DNA of 64,000 nucleotides. Source: Triatoma infestans. Its lineage: Eukaryota; Arthropoda; Insecta; Hemiptera; Reduviidae. Below are positions 46,336 through 59,356 of the stretch, in pieces. Within the stretch, counting starts at the first letter, position 1. Each line of letters begins with the position of its first letter. The notes beneath the pieces were generated by a model. That model made no database searches. It saw nothing but the letters and a program-made list of their open reading frames with translations, and was not told the origin of the DNA. A program made the position numbers and the translations under genes. The DNA lies in assembly GCA_011037195.1 (NCBI GenBank), contig JAAEAF010007909.1, forward strand, positions 20,430 to 84,429, read 5' to 3'.

Positions 46336-49300
46336 GTAAGTATGTTTTACTTTGTCATTCCTGCTAACTAGAGGAATTATTGCGATTGTGTCACTGATTA
46401 CATAACAATATTTGAAACTCAAAATCACAAATTCCTCAAACCCTCCCTAAAATAAATTTTTTTCTGGTTAGGTATTTACGTATGTAGATAGTATATAAAG
46501 TTTAAAGAAAATCGTTGTAACCGTTTGTTTATCTATTTAGTCCCGTGATAAGGGATTTTGATAAAAAAATAGATCAACTGGAAGTAGCACTTGACTGAAT
46601 GAATTTCTCCTATAATTCTTGAGTAATTACTCAAGTAATTTCACGTGAGTTTTCTTTTTTTTCCCCCACAGTGGAGCTTACAAGAATTCCCGTATCCACA
46701 GTATCGCAGGGTAGACATGTTCACTACGATATACAAGGAATTTCTGCCATATTGTCTGTGTTATGGATATTTGTTCACAGTAATCAGCTTGATTATAAAG
46801 ATTGGCGACGAAAAGAAATCAGGGATTAGCGTAAGTAAAGATTGTGTGGATTGGTTTTTGGATCTGGGCTCTGTAGCCAAAATTAATAATATATTTTTCT
46901 CAAATTTCAGGAACGTTTGAAAATGATTGGCGTGCAACCATGGGTTCCTTATCTTGGCTGGTTTATTGAATATGCCATATTATCACTGGCTACATCTCTA
47001 GTTATAGCAATACTATTAATATCTCCAGGTCTTTCAAAAAATGGCGCTGTATTAGAGAAATCCAATTTTTTAATCATGTGGATTACAATATTTATTTTCT
47101 ATCAATCTGGAACATTTCTGGCTCTAACTATTGCCAATTTCTTCCCTAGGCGTAAGTATTCTGCTCACATTTCCTATAGGCTTAGCAATAGTATTCAGCT
47201 GGTTGTTCCAATTTTTCTTTTTCGTAGAAGGGCCCCATCGCACTCACGGTCTATTGTGCCATGCCCCATGGCTGCCGCTAGCTGGCCAGCCGCACCCCTC
47301 AGATGCTGGAGGTGGGCTCCTTAGGAATCTCAATATTCTGGAGGGCTCATATTCTTCTTATCTTCTTGGTAAACTACCCAGGCTCTGGGTGCCAGCCTCT
47401 CATTCCGTGAGGAGATGTATCGGAGTCCCCCCCCGCCCCGCAGACTGCACTTATCATTCTCCAAACCAAGCTTCGTCAGGTGTTCTCTTGAGTCCTACAG
47501 TGCCCCGCGAGGAAACCCGTAAGAATGCGGACCTTGTTCTTACTGAGATCAATACATGCTTCCGATCTTTTTGTATTGTAATCTCCCCCAACCAGATCTT
47601 TGCCTGCCCCAGATCCCGGGAGGGAGTTCCCAGAGTTGCGTCCTCTTCTCCTTTTTCTTAAGTTCCCCTAGGAGAAAGGGTTCAGGCCCTAAGAGTGGGA
47701 ATGCAGTGCTTCTTTTTGTCAAAGCGTTGGCGGCTATCTCAGTCAAACCGCTAAGGGCTCAGTAAGCCAGTTTTAATTTACTAGAGTTTTCACGATTCGT
47801 ATGACTAGTAGAGAAAACTTTCCGTCTTCACATGAGGTCAAGAGCTTTCCTCATTAGTACTTCTTGCGATATGATCTCCTCCCGGGTCTCAGTATGCCGA
47901 TTGCAACACATCGGACAACGGATGAAAGAGGCCATTTCCTTCTCCTCTTCCTGACACAGTCTGCACAAAGGCTCCGAGTTGATTAACGTCCTTGTGTAGA
48001 TTTGTTTTTGTTGTTTTTTTTAAACTACCGCGCACCCTGTGAATAGGTCTCCTATCAGACAAATCCGATTTCTGCCTAGAGAAACATAAGGTCTCTTTGG
48101 TGCTTTTCCTACACAGTCTTGGCATTACCTCCTTACCCCCAGTACCGGCTCAGAGAGGCTCCCACACCGTCCTATTCGCTCCGTTTCTGGCCAGTTGGTC
48201 GGCTATCTTATTATCTTCTTATGACCCCTTTATATCCCGGCACCCATACCAGCCGTACTTTGTTGTGCCGAAAGAGCAGCTCTAGGGAGTCCCATACACT
48301 CCCTGACCAATGAATTCTAAAGATGCATATCTCCCTATACCTAGAGTTCATGCGCAGATTCTCTTCAGCACAGAATTTAATAGCATTTACTTCAGCCAGG
48401 AATACCTGTCAAGAGGCTTTTCTATGAGCACCTCCGGTTTGCCCCCCCCCCAATTCCGGCTTCTGTTGCGCAGGCCATCTTACCTCACAATTCGAATCTG
48501 TCTAGTATATATTCTGCTTACAGGTCTAATGTGTGTTCCACTAGTATCCTACTCACAAGTCACAATATGCCTAACATTCGTATTCTGCTCCAAGTTCCCT
48601 TAGACTTAGAAGTAGAATTCTCCTCTCTGAGCCACTTTTAGATAATTCTATAACCTTTCTGATATATTTTTTTTTACATGACTGTTTGTATATTAAATCT
48701 GTTTTTAGCGAAATACTCCGTGTTTATCGGAATGCTTATCTGGGTGTCATCACTTGGATTCTTCTCTTACGTCATGAATAAATCGCCAATGTTGGTGACC
48801 TTATTTTTTATGAGCATGACACCGAACGGATACCTGCTGTCCAGCATGAATGCTGTGATTCATCTCGAATTCTTAGGTAATTTATTCATATAATGGGTGG
48901 GGTGGGGGGTAATCTTGTATATTATGATGGGCACTCACAATGTTTTGGGATATGAGAAAGTAGGAGTGCAAAAATGTGAAGTAGGGTGGGGAATAAATGG
49001 GAAAATACATTTACCTGAAGTACATATGTTGAGGCTCCCTGAGAACGAAAAAAAAAATCTGGTGTGAAACACTCACACAACTTTCTCTTACTCCAGCTTT
49101 CAAAACTGTAATTAATGAATTTTATAGTTAGTGTAACAAATTTAATGAAATTCGTCGAAAACTGAAAAAAAAAAAAGTTCAGTAAAAACACACTTCCGGT
49201 TTACTAATTTTTTGACCTTCGGGAATTTTCGCAATTTATTTATTTCTAATTAATTTTGGTTGGATGGTAGAATTGTATAATCAACTATGATAGCACTTTA

Positions 49301-52300
49301 GAGAAAACATAACCCCAGCCCCCCCCCAAAAGCCTCCCTTAAATAACTTTACCAGAAGAAATGTTTCAAATAAAAGTTGTAGCTTTTTATATGTGTAGTT
49401 CACATTCCAAGTTTAAAGAAAATAGTTGGAAGTCGTTTTAAAGAAAATAGCAGAAAACTGAAACATACTTCATTTGACCGACGCATCCGGTCTATACTTC
49501 CGGTCATCTAATTTTCTTCAAACTCGGAATTTCAACAACATGAAATGATAGAATTGTGTAAATAAAATGAAATAGCACTTTAGAGGACAACCTAACCCCA
49601 CCTCTCCCCTAAAAGTGCCCTTAAATGCATTTTTCTGGAAAAATGTACAAATAAAAATAAATTGTATATTTTTGAATGTGTAATTGATATATTAAGTTTA
49701 AAGAAAATCGCTGGAGCCATTTTTGAGAAAATTGCAAAAAAGTGGAAAAAAGATTCAGTAAAGAGGTACTTCGGGGTTATGGAATGTTGACAGATAACTT
49801 TACTGTCGGATCCCAAGGTGATATCCAAACGGGATAATATCAAGTTTAAACTTCTGCGATTTTTCGTTTTTGAGCTATTCTGTTCACATACACCCAAACA
49901 CACACACACACACACACAAGACTATTTTCTAAAAACCACTTTTTTGGACTCGGGTACCTCAAAAGGATATTTCCGGTGAAAATTCGATATCAAAAATTTG
50001 ACACGATTACAATACTTCGTCTTACTACTAGGAGATAAAGTGAAAATTGGTTTATAACGAATAGTCTGTCCGCATCTGACACGCGAAGGTTTCGCGCAAA
50101 ATCCATCCACCGGAAATGCGCCTTTACTGAATAGAGTTTTTTTTTCACTTTAGTTTCTGCGATTTTTTTTTAACTGCGTATACATCATAAATACCTATCA
50201 CTTTTATTTTCAACATTTTCATGGGGAAATTGATTTTTTTGAAGGGGTTTTTGAGGGAACACTAGCGATATTATGCTTTCCTCTAAAGTATCACTTTAGT
50301 ATAATGTACGGTTTTTTACCATCTACATAAGAATTAGAAGCATTGATAGAATTACATAATTTTTCTTGAAAAGTTCAAAACGAATTTTTTTTTTTAAAGT
50401 TGGAAATGCTTGTTGCATAGATTAAATGTATTACTTTTAGATTCACATTGATTCTCCCGGGAATTTTTAGTAAGTTTCTGTAGCTGTAAGAATTCCGCTT
50501 GCTTAGAAACTGATAGCTAAAAGAAATCGGTTGTCTCGTTCTACGATCACTTCCATGTCGGGTCAAATTGTCGATATCGAGTATTTCACTGGGAATTATC
50601 CGTTTTGAGGTGCCCTTAGGTCCCCCAAAAAAGTTGTTTTTAGCAATTTAGTCTGTGTGTCTGCCTCTATGTGTGTATAGGATAGCATATCTCAAAAACT
50701 GAAAAATCGCAAAATGTCAAAACTTAATATTTGGTTAAAGTACTATCAGGAGACCTGAGAATCAGGTTTTCGTAAAAAAAAAAAAAATCGTTTAACCGGA
50801 AGTTGCTACTTTACTGAATAATTTTTTTTTTTTTTGTGATTTTCTTTAAACTAAGTATGTGAACTATCCTTCTTAGTAGGAAAATACAATACTGGCCTGA
50901 ACACATTCTAGGTGAGTATCAGTGTGGCTTCAGGCTGAGCAGACCGACCATATTTCTCCGACAGACAAATGATGGAAAAATGTTATGAATTTAATGTGGA
51001 TAAACACCATCTTTTCGTCGATTTTAAGCAAGCATCAACAGAGAACTGATTAAGATTATGCTGAATCTAGGAATCCCTTGTAAGTTAGTAAGGCTAACGA
51101 AAATGGCACTTACAGGAAGTAGCTGTAAGGTGAAGGTTCAGGGAAGGCTGTCGGAGATGTTTGCAGTCACAAACGGTCAAAGACAAGGTGATCCTCTGTC
51201 CCACACACTTTTTAATCTAGCGCTTGAATACCAATTAGAGCAATTCGTACAAACACAAATGGTACTATTTATAGTAGGATGTCGCAACATCTCCGACAGC
51301 CTTCCCGCAGATGATGTCCTGATATCAGCTCGCTCAAGAGCAGCGCTAGCAGGGGCTTTTGAGGAATTTGAAATGGCTGCAACTAAATTGGGGTTACAAA
51401 TAAATGACGAAAAGACTATGTATATGAGGACAACAAGAAATTCCGAAAGAATAGAAGAAAATGTATGTTTTGGAATCCACAAATTCAAGACAGTCAGTCA
51501 GTTCAAATATTTAGGAGCTCTCGTAACAGAAAAGAATGAAACCTTTGAAGTAATTAAGGCCAGATTGGCTTCCGGGAACAACTGCTATTTCGCACTTCAG
51601 AAACCGCTGAAGTTTAGAAGTCTGACAAACAGAGCGAAGCTCCTTATTTATAAAACAATCATAAGACCTGCGGTCACATATGGTTGTGAAACCTGGGTAC
51701 TTGAGAATGCTGAGAGAAATATATGGGAAAGGAAGTTATTCAGAAGAATATATGGACCTGTCTGTGAAAATGGGAGCTGAAGGATAAGAAAGAACGCTGA
51801 GCTCCGTCAAATGTATAATGAACTAGACTTGGCAACCTGTGAGGAAAAACCAGTTGATATGGCTGAGGCATGTGGAACGAATGTCTGAAGGAAGGATTCC
51901 AGAAAGGCTGTTGGAAGGGAAACCGGGAGGGAGCCGTAGAAAAGGACGTCCCCGATTGAGATGGCTGGGAGATGTGGAAGAATTATTGAAGAGAATGGGA
52001 GTGAGAAGATGGAGAAGACATGCCCAGGAAAGAGAAGAGTGGAGTAGGATTGTGAACGAGGCCCAGGCTCTTTTGTAGGGCTATTGCGCCAAGTAGAAGG
52101 TAGGTAGGTAAGTGTGTGAACTACACATACAAAGAGCTACAACTTTTATTTGAAACATTTGCTCTGGGTAAATTCATTTAAGAGCGTTGGTGGGGGGAGG
52201 GGGTGAAGTTATGTATTCCTCTAAAGTGCTAATCATATTTGGTTATTTAATTTCTAAACCATCTAAACAAAATTTAATTAGAAATAAATAAAATACCGAA

Positions 52301-55300
52301 ATCCTGGGTTTTTAAGTAAACCGGAAGTGCATTTTTTGCTGATAAATTTTTTTGCGATTTTCTCCGATAAAATCATCGACGAATTTCATTTAAATTTCTT
52401 ATACTAACTTATGGAAATTTGTCGAATTACAATTTTTATAAACTGCAGTAAGAGAAAGTTTTGTGAGTGTTTCACACCAGATTTTTTTTTTTTTCTAGTT
52501 ACGTTAGTTTTTGAGAAAATGTCCCGATACGTCAGTATGTCATCCTGCATATTATATATCAATATATTGTCTCAATAAATCTATTAATATGGATTTGTGT
52601 GTCTGTGTGTGTAATTTTGCTATATTTTAGGCGCTGGTGCTACATTCAGTAATCTGTTCTATTATTCCGGGCGAGATGGTATTACAATATCATTAGGATA
52701 TACTTGGATTGCTGCTTTATTCGGATGGTTCATATATGCTGTATTGATATTGTATTTGGATGTAGTAATGCCTGGACCTTTTGGTATACCAAAACCATGG
52801 TACTTCGTATTGCCAAAGGTAAGTGTTTCCGCCATAATACCTTCAAACACCAGAAGTAAAATTTTTTTTTTGTCTTATCAAAAAATTTTAATGATTCTTT
52901 CATTCTTTTAGCGATTTTTGCGTTCAATTTGCAAAATTGGCCCATCAAAGACAACATCAATCCTTGAAGATGGCAGTGACTGTCTAGTTAAAAATAAAGA
53001 ACAGTATTCCAAAATTGTCTACGAGCCATGTAATTTACCAGTTGGTATTGAAATTAGAAACTTAAATAAAACTTACGGTACAATAAATGCATTGAAGGAC
53101 TTCTCTATAGATATCTATAAAAATGAGATAACCGCATTACTGGGTCATAATGGCGCCGGTAAAACTACACTGTTGTCAGTAATTACTGGTGAGTTGTTTA
53201 TTATTTTTGTTGTGGTTTGATTCCGCACAGCTGGAAAGCATCAGTGATGATAATTGTTTGGTGGTTGGTTCCGCAGAGCTGGAAAGCATCAGAGACATTT
53301 CCCGTGGTAGCCTGCTTCATTTTGTGGTCATCGATGGTTTCGGGCGTTCGCCCATCTTCAGGATGCGTTTTTCAGACAGTGTGACAACACAGACTTGCAC
53401 AGAGCAAATACACTGCTTTTTTTTTACACAGTGTGTAACTGAATTGCTCTGTGCAAGTCTGTGTTGTCACACTGTCTGAAAAACGCATCCTGAAGATGGG
53501 CGAACGCCCGAAACCGGTCGATGACCACAAAATGAAGCAGGCTACCACGGAAAATGTCTCTGATCAGTGATAATTTTCCGTGGATAGCCTGGCTTTTTTT
53601 TTTTGTGATCTTTGACCAGTTGTGGAGACGTTCGCCCGTAATCAGATCTGCCCGGGACTGAGGTAGGCAAAGAGTTGTATAAACTGCCTTTTTCCTCTGT
53701 GCAAGTCTTTGTTATCACACACTATTTTGACAAAAACATCCCTGATGATGGGCACGAACGCTCGAAACCTTGTCGGTGACCACAAAAAGAAGCCAGGCTA
53801 TCTATCACGTAAAATTCTGTTTTTTTTTTTTTTTTTTTTTTTAAAATTTAAGGTGCGTCAACATCTATGGTCATTGGCGCTCGGAGCCTTCTCAGTGCAC
53901 CGCCGGCCTCCGGACAGTGTTCTCTCGTTACAGACAACACTGTCCATCACCGGACAGTGAGCTGTAGATGCTCCTAGGAAGAAAAAATCTAAGCTAGACT
54001 CGAACCCGAGTCCTCCGCGTGGGAGTCTAATACGCTAACCACTTAGCTATTCTCTTTCCTGTCTCTGTTGTTATTTTGTTTTTTAAGAATCATAAGTCTT
54101 ATTAAAATATCCTTTCTGAGGTGGCTGATTATTCGGTGCGTTTTGCCAATAACCAAATCATCATATAACTTGAAGGTTTCTTTGAAAAATCAACCTCCAG
54201 GCAGCATGAAAAAGCGAATTACACGGTTTAGTAGACCAAGAGAAGCGGTATATTTTGCGTCAATAATTCATTTGGCAGTATCTCTTGGTGAATGGATCAC
54301 TGTTTTTTCCAGGCTGAGGTTCACATGCTATTCTTTGTTTTACGGAACACTACCCTTAAAAAGGTGTTTGTATCTGTTCGGGGGACAATAAAGCTGAGTT
54401 GAAGGTTTTAAGTACTTTATGTGTCTTCCACTTCCAAAAGTTGGTGGTACTAGAATGTTTTTTAGACCAGGGGTGTCAGCATGCGGCTCAGGACGGCTTC
54501 GAAATGTTTTTCAGAGATTTCCCCCCAAAAAATTTTTCTACTCATCCGAATTGCCACAGCTTTAATTGTGTTTTCTGTACGGAACTGTACGAGGACGCTC
54601 GGAGAGAGGAGGATGGTGGGTGAAAAATATGGTCTCACTCGGTACGATGAATAAACACACAACCTTACCCAGTGGATTCAAAACAAAAGTGTTTCCAAAA
54701 CAAAAACAAAAATATGAGAAAATGATTCGTCAGCCCACGCCATTTTAATAAAATTAATGTTTAATTAAACCTTCACTTAATAATCCGCCTATTAAATTTT
54801 ATTAAAAATTCTGAATTTTAAAGAAAATTGGACAATTTTATAATTTTATGTAACAAATTTTTTTACGACAGACATTTTTGGATTCTTTCCAAAAAAATAA
54901 TCTGCCTCCAAGCAAATATTTAAAACTAATTATTCATTTTTTTTTTTTCAGGCATGGTGGCACCAAGCAGTGGCGTTGTACAAACCGATGGATACAATGT
55001 CTTTGAAAATTTAGATAATTTTCGTAAATATTTAGGATATTGTCCACAGGATGATTTGCTGTTACCAGATTTAACTGTATACCAGCATCTAATATTTTTT
55101 GGAATGGTAAATTATTTTTTTTTGTGGATTTTTTTTACTTTTGTGGAATCCATATTTTTTATGGAAATAATCGAGTTAATAAGTAAATGGAATACCAAGT
55201 ATAGAACTTCCTGTAACTTTTCATTTTCGTGAGATATTCTGTTACCACGTACGCGCGCGCACACACACACACAGACCAACAACTTTTACCAACGCCTAAA

Positions 55301-58300
55301 AACAATATTTTTTGTTCGTATTCAGGGAATTCAAAACATGTATTTCTGGTGTCAAATGAATTTCCAAAATCTTGACATGATCTCAAAAAATCCATCGGAC
55401 CGGAAGTGCGACTTTACTGAATTATTTTTTTTAAATTTTTTCCTCAATTTTTTTGTAATTTTCTTTAAACTTCATACACACACATACACACACACACAAA
55501 TAACTTCAGTTTTTATTTGAAATAATTTCCCGGAAAATCTGGGTTTTTTTTTTTGGTTTTTTTTTGGCGGGGTAGGTTTTCTGGGAGGAACAGGAGCTTT
55601 AACATGAAATGCGATTTAATAGAAACAAAATTTTCAATTTGGGGGGGGATTTTCTTGAAATCGTTACAACTCTTTTTTTTTACACTAATGCTTGTAGTTA
55701 GTTCCATATAAGGCCGCTCAGGTACATAATCCCCTCCACTATTTTTATAGCTAACCCTCCTCCAACTAAACATTGTAAGTTTGCAATTTTAAAGAAAATT
55801 TCTTAATTAAATTGTATTAATTGTAAGAGAAAGTCGTGTGAGTGTTTTTTTTTATATTAGATTTTTGTTTTAATCCATTTTGGCTTTATTGCAGGTAAAA
55901 GGATTGACTAAAAATGGTGCGAAAGGACAGGCAAAAGAGGCAATGCAGAAATGTATGATATATGAGAAACGTCATGCAAAAGTTTCTGAGCTATCTGGCG
56001 GCATGAAGCGAAAATTGTGCCTAGCTTTAAGTTTGGTCAACGAACCGAAGGTAAAAAACCATTAGATTAGATTAGAATCGCGAATTCATGGATTGGGCTG
56101 CTTATTGGCGACCAGATGATCGATCGTTTGGTTTTCAAAAAGATTATCCAGGGGCACGTGGCACGTGTATCGGACGTAATCACACCACCCCTAAACCTCA
56201 TTAAATTGAGCGTGAACAAACGATGGACAGAAATTTGCCCATTTACCTTCCGTAGCTGCCTTCCGCACGACCGCAGGCCATGGGTATCTGCAGGAACATT
56301 TGTACAGAATAGAAGTCGCTGCCTTTTCTATCTGTCCGTTATGCTACTTAAATAGTTAAGAAAAAAAAAATTAGATTAGATTGGTCGTGGGGTGGATCAC
56401 AGTCCCAAGGCACAGCCAATTAGAGGTTTATTGTGGCTACCCCTGGAAGGTCTAGTATGAGTAAAACGTCCCCTCTTCATCTGGTTGAGGGCTTTCCCAA
56501 CAAAGCTCTCTTTGCTATTTTTTCCTTTGGTCTCAGTGTGGCCAAAGATCTTATAGCGCAGTCTAACGTTTGCGACACAGTCGCAATAACAGGTGTAAAG
56601 CCGTTTCCTTCTCCTCCTGATGAAAGTCTACACAAAGGTTCTGAGCTAGTTATCCCCACCTATCAGCAGAATTATCGGGTTCCTCTCTAAGCAAAGGGTC
56701 TCTTCCAGATTATGTCATGCTCCCTCCGGAGCCGTCTTCTGAGAGATGCTCGCACTGTTCCTTTAGTTATCCCTAGGACAGGTTCTAAAACTACACAACG
56801 GAGTATTCACCCCATTTGTGGCCAGTTGGTCGGCTGTTTCGTTACCTCTAATCCCCATATATCCTGGACACCTATTCCAGCCGGATTTTTCATTGTGTCG
56901 GGAAAGATGCACTCCCTAACCAGGAATGTGGTGGTTTTGAAGACAGCAAGGGTCTTCAGATGAGAATCTCCTCCCCCCCTTTTGTGACTTTTGGGGGGTC
57001 TTTCTCAGGTTTTCTTCAGCACAGATCTTACGATGTGTAACCGTAGCAATTTCTTCAGGGATCCTAACGCCCCTGGTGGTTCATCCGTAAACACACTTCT
57101 AAGGGCCCTGCAAAGAGCCAACAACTCTAAACCTTGAAATAGTTAACGCCATTAATGCTAATCCTCTTTTACAGATCCTGATTCTTGATGAACCAACATC
57201 TGGATTAGATCCAGAATCTAGGAGAGCTATTTGGAATATCCTTCTGGTAAGTTTTTATTTTTATAAAAATTTTTGGCTATATAGTCTTGAAAACATCTGA
57301 TTTCGTATTATGAGATTGTTTAGGAACTGAGAGAGAATCGTACGATACTGTTTACCACACACTTTATGGAGGAAGCGGATAATCTGGGCGATAGGATAGC
57401 CATTATGTCGCATGGCGAACTCAAGTGTTACGGGACACCAATGTTTTTGAAGAAGAATTATGGTTTGTGTATTTTACAGTTTCAGCATCTTCTAGGTTAA
57501 GTTTTACGCTCTTTCAGCCATACCTAGGCTAGATATACCCTTTTTGGCCCCTTCCAGGCTAGCTCTACACTCCTTTAGCTTCGCCCCTAAACTGCCTAGA
57601 CTAACTCTACATTCGACACCCTGGCAAAGAGCCCCTTCTAGGCTAAGTCCTTCACTAAGGCAACTCAGCATTGTATCAGCCATGTTAGGTAGATCTACCT
57701 CTTCTGTCCCCTCTTTGCAAGCCCATCACTATCCTAGCCCCATCTTAGAACTATCTCTCTACTCTTTCAGCTCCGCCTATGGCTATTATAATAATGATGG
57801 ATCGCCGGAGGCACAGGACCTAAGCCAATATAATATGGCTCTTATCGGTCTGACTGCAATATCTTTTTATTTATTTACTACGCCATCATTGGTCACGGCT
57901 ATTTAGCCATTCGACGTCGAGCTTCCCAATACAAATACCGATCTCTCCATTGGTCCGATATTGATAAAAATTATTCCTCATCTACGCTAAGCGAGGACGT
58001 AGTATAACACTACAATATCTTGAAGATATCCTTAAACTCCTAACTCTTCCAAGCATTCCCTTGAGAGTGTTGCCCTCTCAAAATATGCAAAACCCATATT
58101 GGTGAAACAGTGATACTGATCTAGATATTGGTACACAGTTTTCCGGATTCTATGGTCACAATTCTGAAACACAGGGACTAGACATCCTTTCTTATTTTGT
58201 GCATCTGACTGGCTATTCAGGCGTGTCTAGTCAATACAAACTTTCTAGGATACCTCTGTTGTATCCTAAATGTTGGTGGGGAACTATGTTGAAAAGTAGT

Positions 58301-59305
58301 CAAAGTTTTGTATTGATTAAATAAATCGTTTTTGAGCTACAGCGATTTGTCTCGTTACTTATGACCTTCGTAATATTGTTTTGGGATTATGTTAACCTCT
58401 AAAGTGCTGTTGTAATTTATTTATACAATTCTATCATTTATAATTAATATTAAATAGAATTAAATTTTTTATCAAAATTCTGGTTATGAAGAAAAATCGG
58501 TTGACCGGAAGTGCGTTACTACTGAAGTTTTTTCAGTTTTCTACAATTTTATCCATAAAAACATCGAAGGATTTTATTAAATTTTCTACACTAACTATGA
58601 ATCACTTTTATTGGGAAATTTTTTCCGACCAAGTATTTTGGGAAGATATTTACGTATTTTGTCACAGAATTGCTTAGTGATAGTTAATGCTGACAAAGGG
58701 GCCGTATAATGGTTGTGTGGATCCCATCTTAGCCAACACATCCACACTCTCATTGCCTTCTAAACGCTCATGTCTCAGAAGAGCACCATTCTGCTGCTCT
58801 GAGCGTGGCTATTTAAGTCTTCTCCTACATTCACCCACTAATTTAGAGCTCCGGCACGTTTTATTCCACTTCCACACCATGCAGCAGCATACAAAGCCAC
58901 AGATCTTTTCTTTGTCCAACCCTTGCAACCCAGGCTTCTGCCCCAGACAGACCAGTTTCATTCTGCCTGGAACCATCAGTGTAACAACAAATAATGCAGT
59001 TTCTTTCCTATATTTAGCCCTTTGAGGGATCTTATAACCCCTCTCGAATCCCCACCTCTTTTTACTCGTCTCATCAATTTTAAAGAAAAGCATTTGGTTG
59101 TCTTATCTTGCTCTAAAACTTAGTATGATCTCCCCTAATAATTCTTATCCACTCTTCTTTGCTTCTCATTGTGAGATGCACTTTTCATTGCGTCCCCTGC
59201 AAGTGTAGGAGGTTCCAATAACTCTAACGCCAATGTCAGTGTGATCCTCAACGCACCCCTTATGGCAAAAAGCCATGCGCTTGAACTCCTTGCATTATTT
59301 TGACA

Positions 59306-59356
<51 letters not shown>

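Larger units (their letters stand above)
53288..53564. repeat. Near-perfect foldback palindrome with ribozyme motif in each arm
   Basis: Arms of about 120 bp (53288-53408 and 53444-53564) around 35 bp. They begin ATCAGAGACATTT, include GTAGCCTGCTTCATTTTGTG and meet at TTGCTCTGTG. A third partial arm precedes it at 53223-53287. Lies in ABCA intron 7. Confidence 0.92.

Noticed and set aside
47131..47661. 176-codon plus-strand frame after ABCA exon 4
   Set aside because: It lies past the exon 4 donor, in intron sequence derived from an antisense LINE; not coding.
30355..53820. Penelope-like reverse transcriptase or GIY-YIG domain that could mobilise the ribozyme repeats
   Set aside because: I searched the translations by eye and found only LINE, BEL/Pao and DNA-transposon proteins.
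57544..57906. 120-codon open frame in ABCA intron 11
   Set aside because: Ser/Pro-rich low-complexity translation of pyrimidine-rich repeats; no recognised domain and no splice logic with ABCA.
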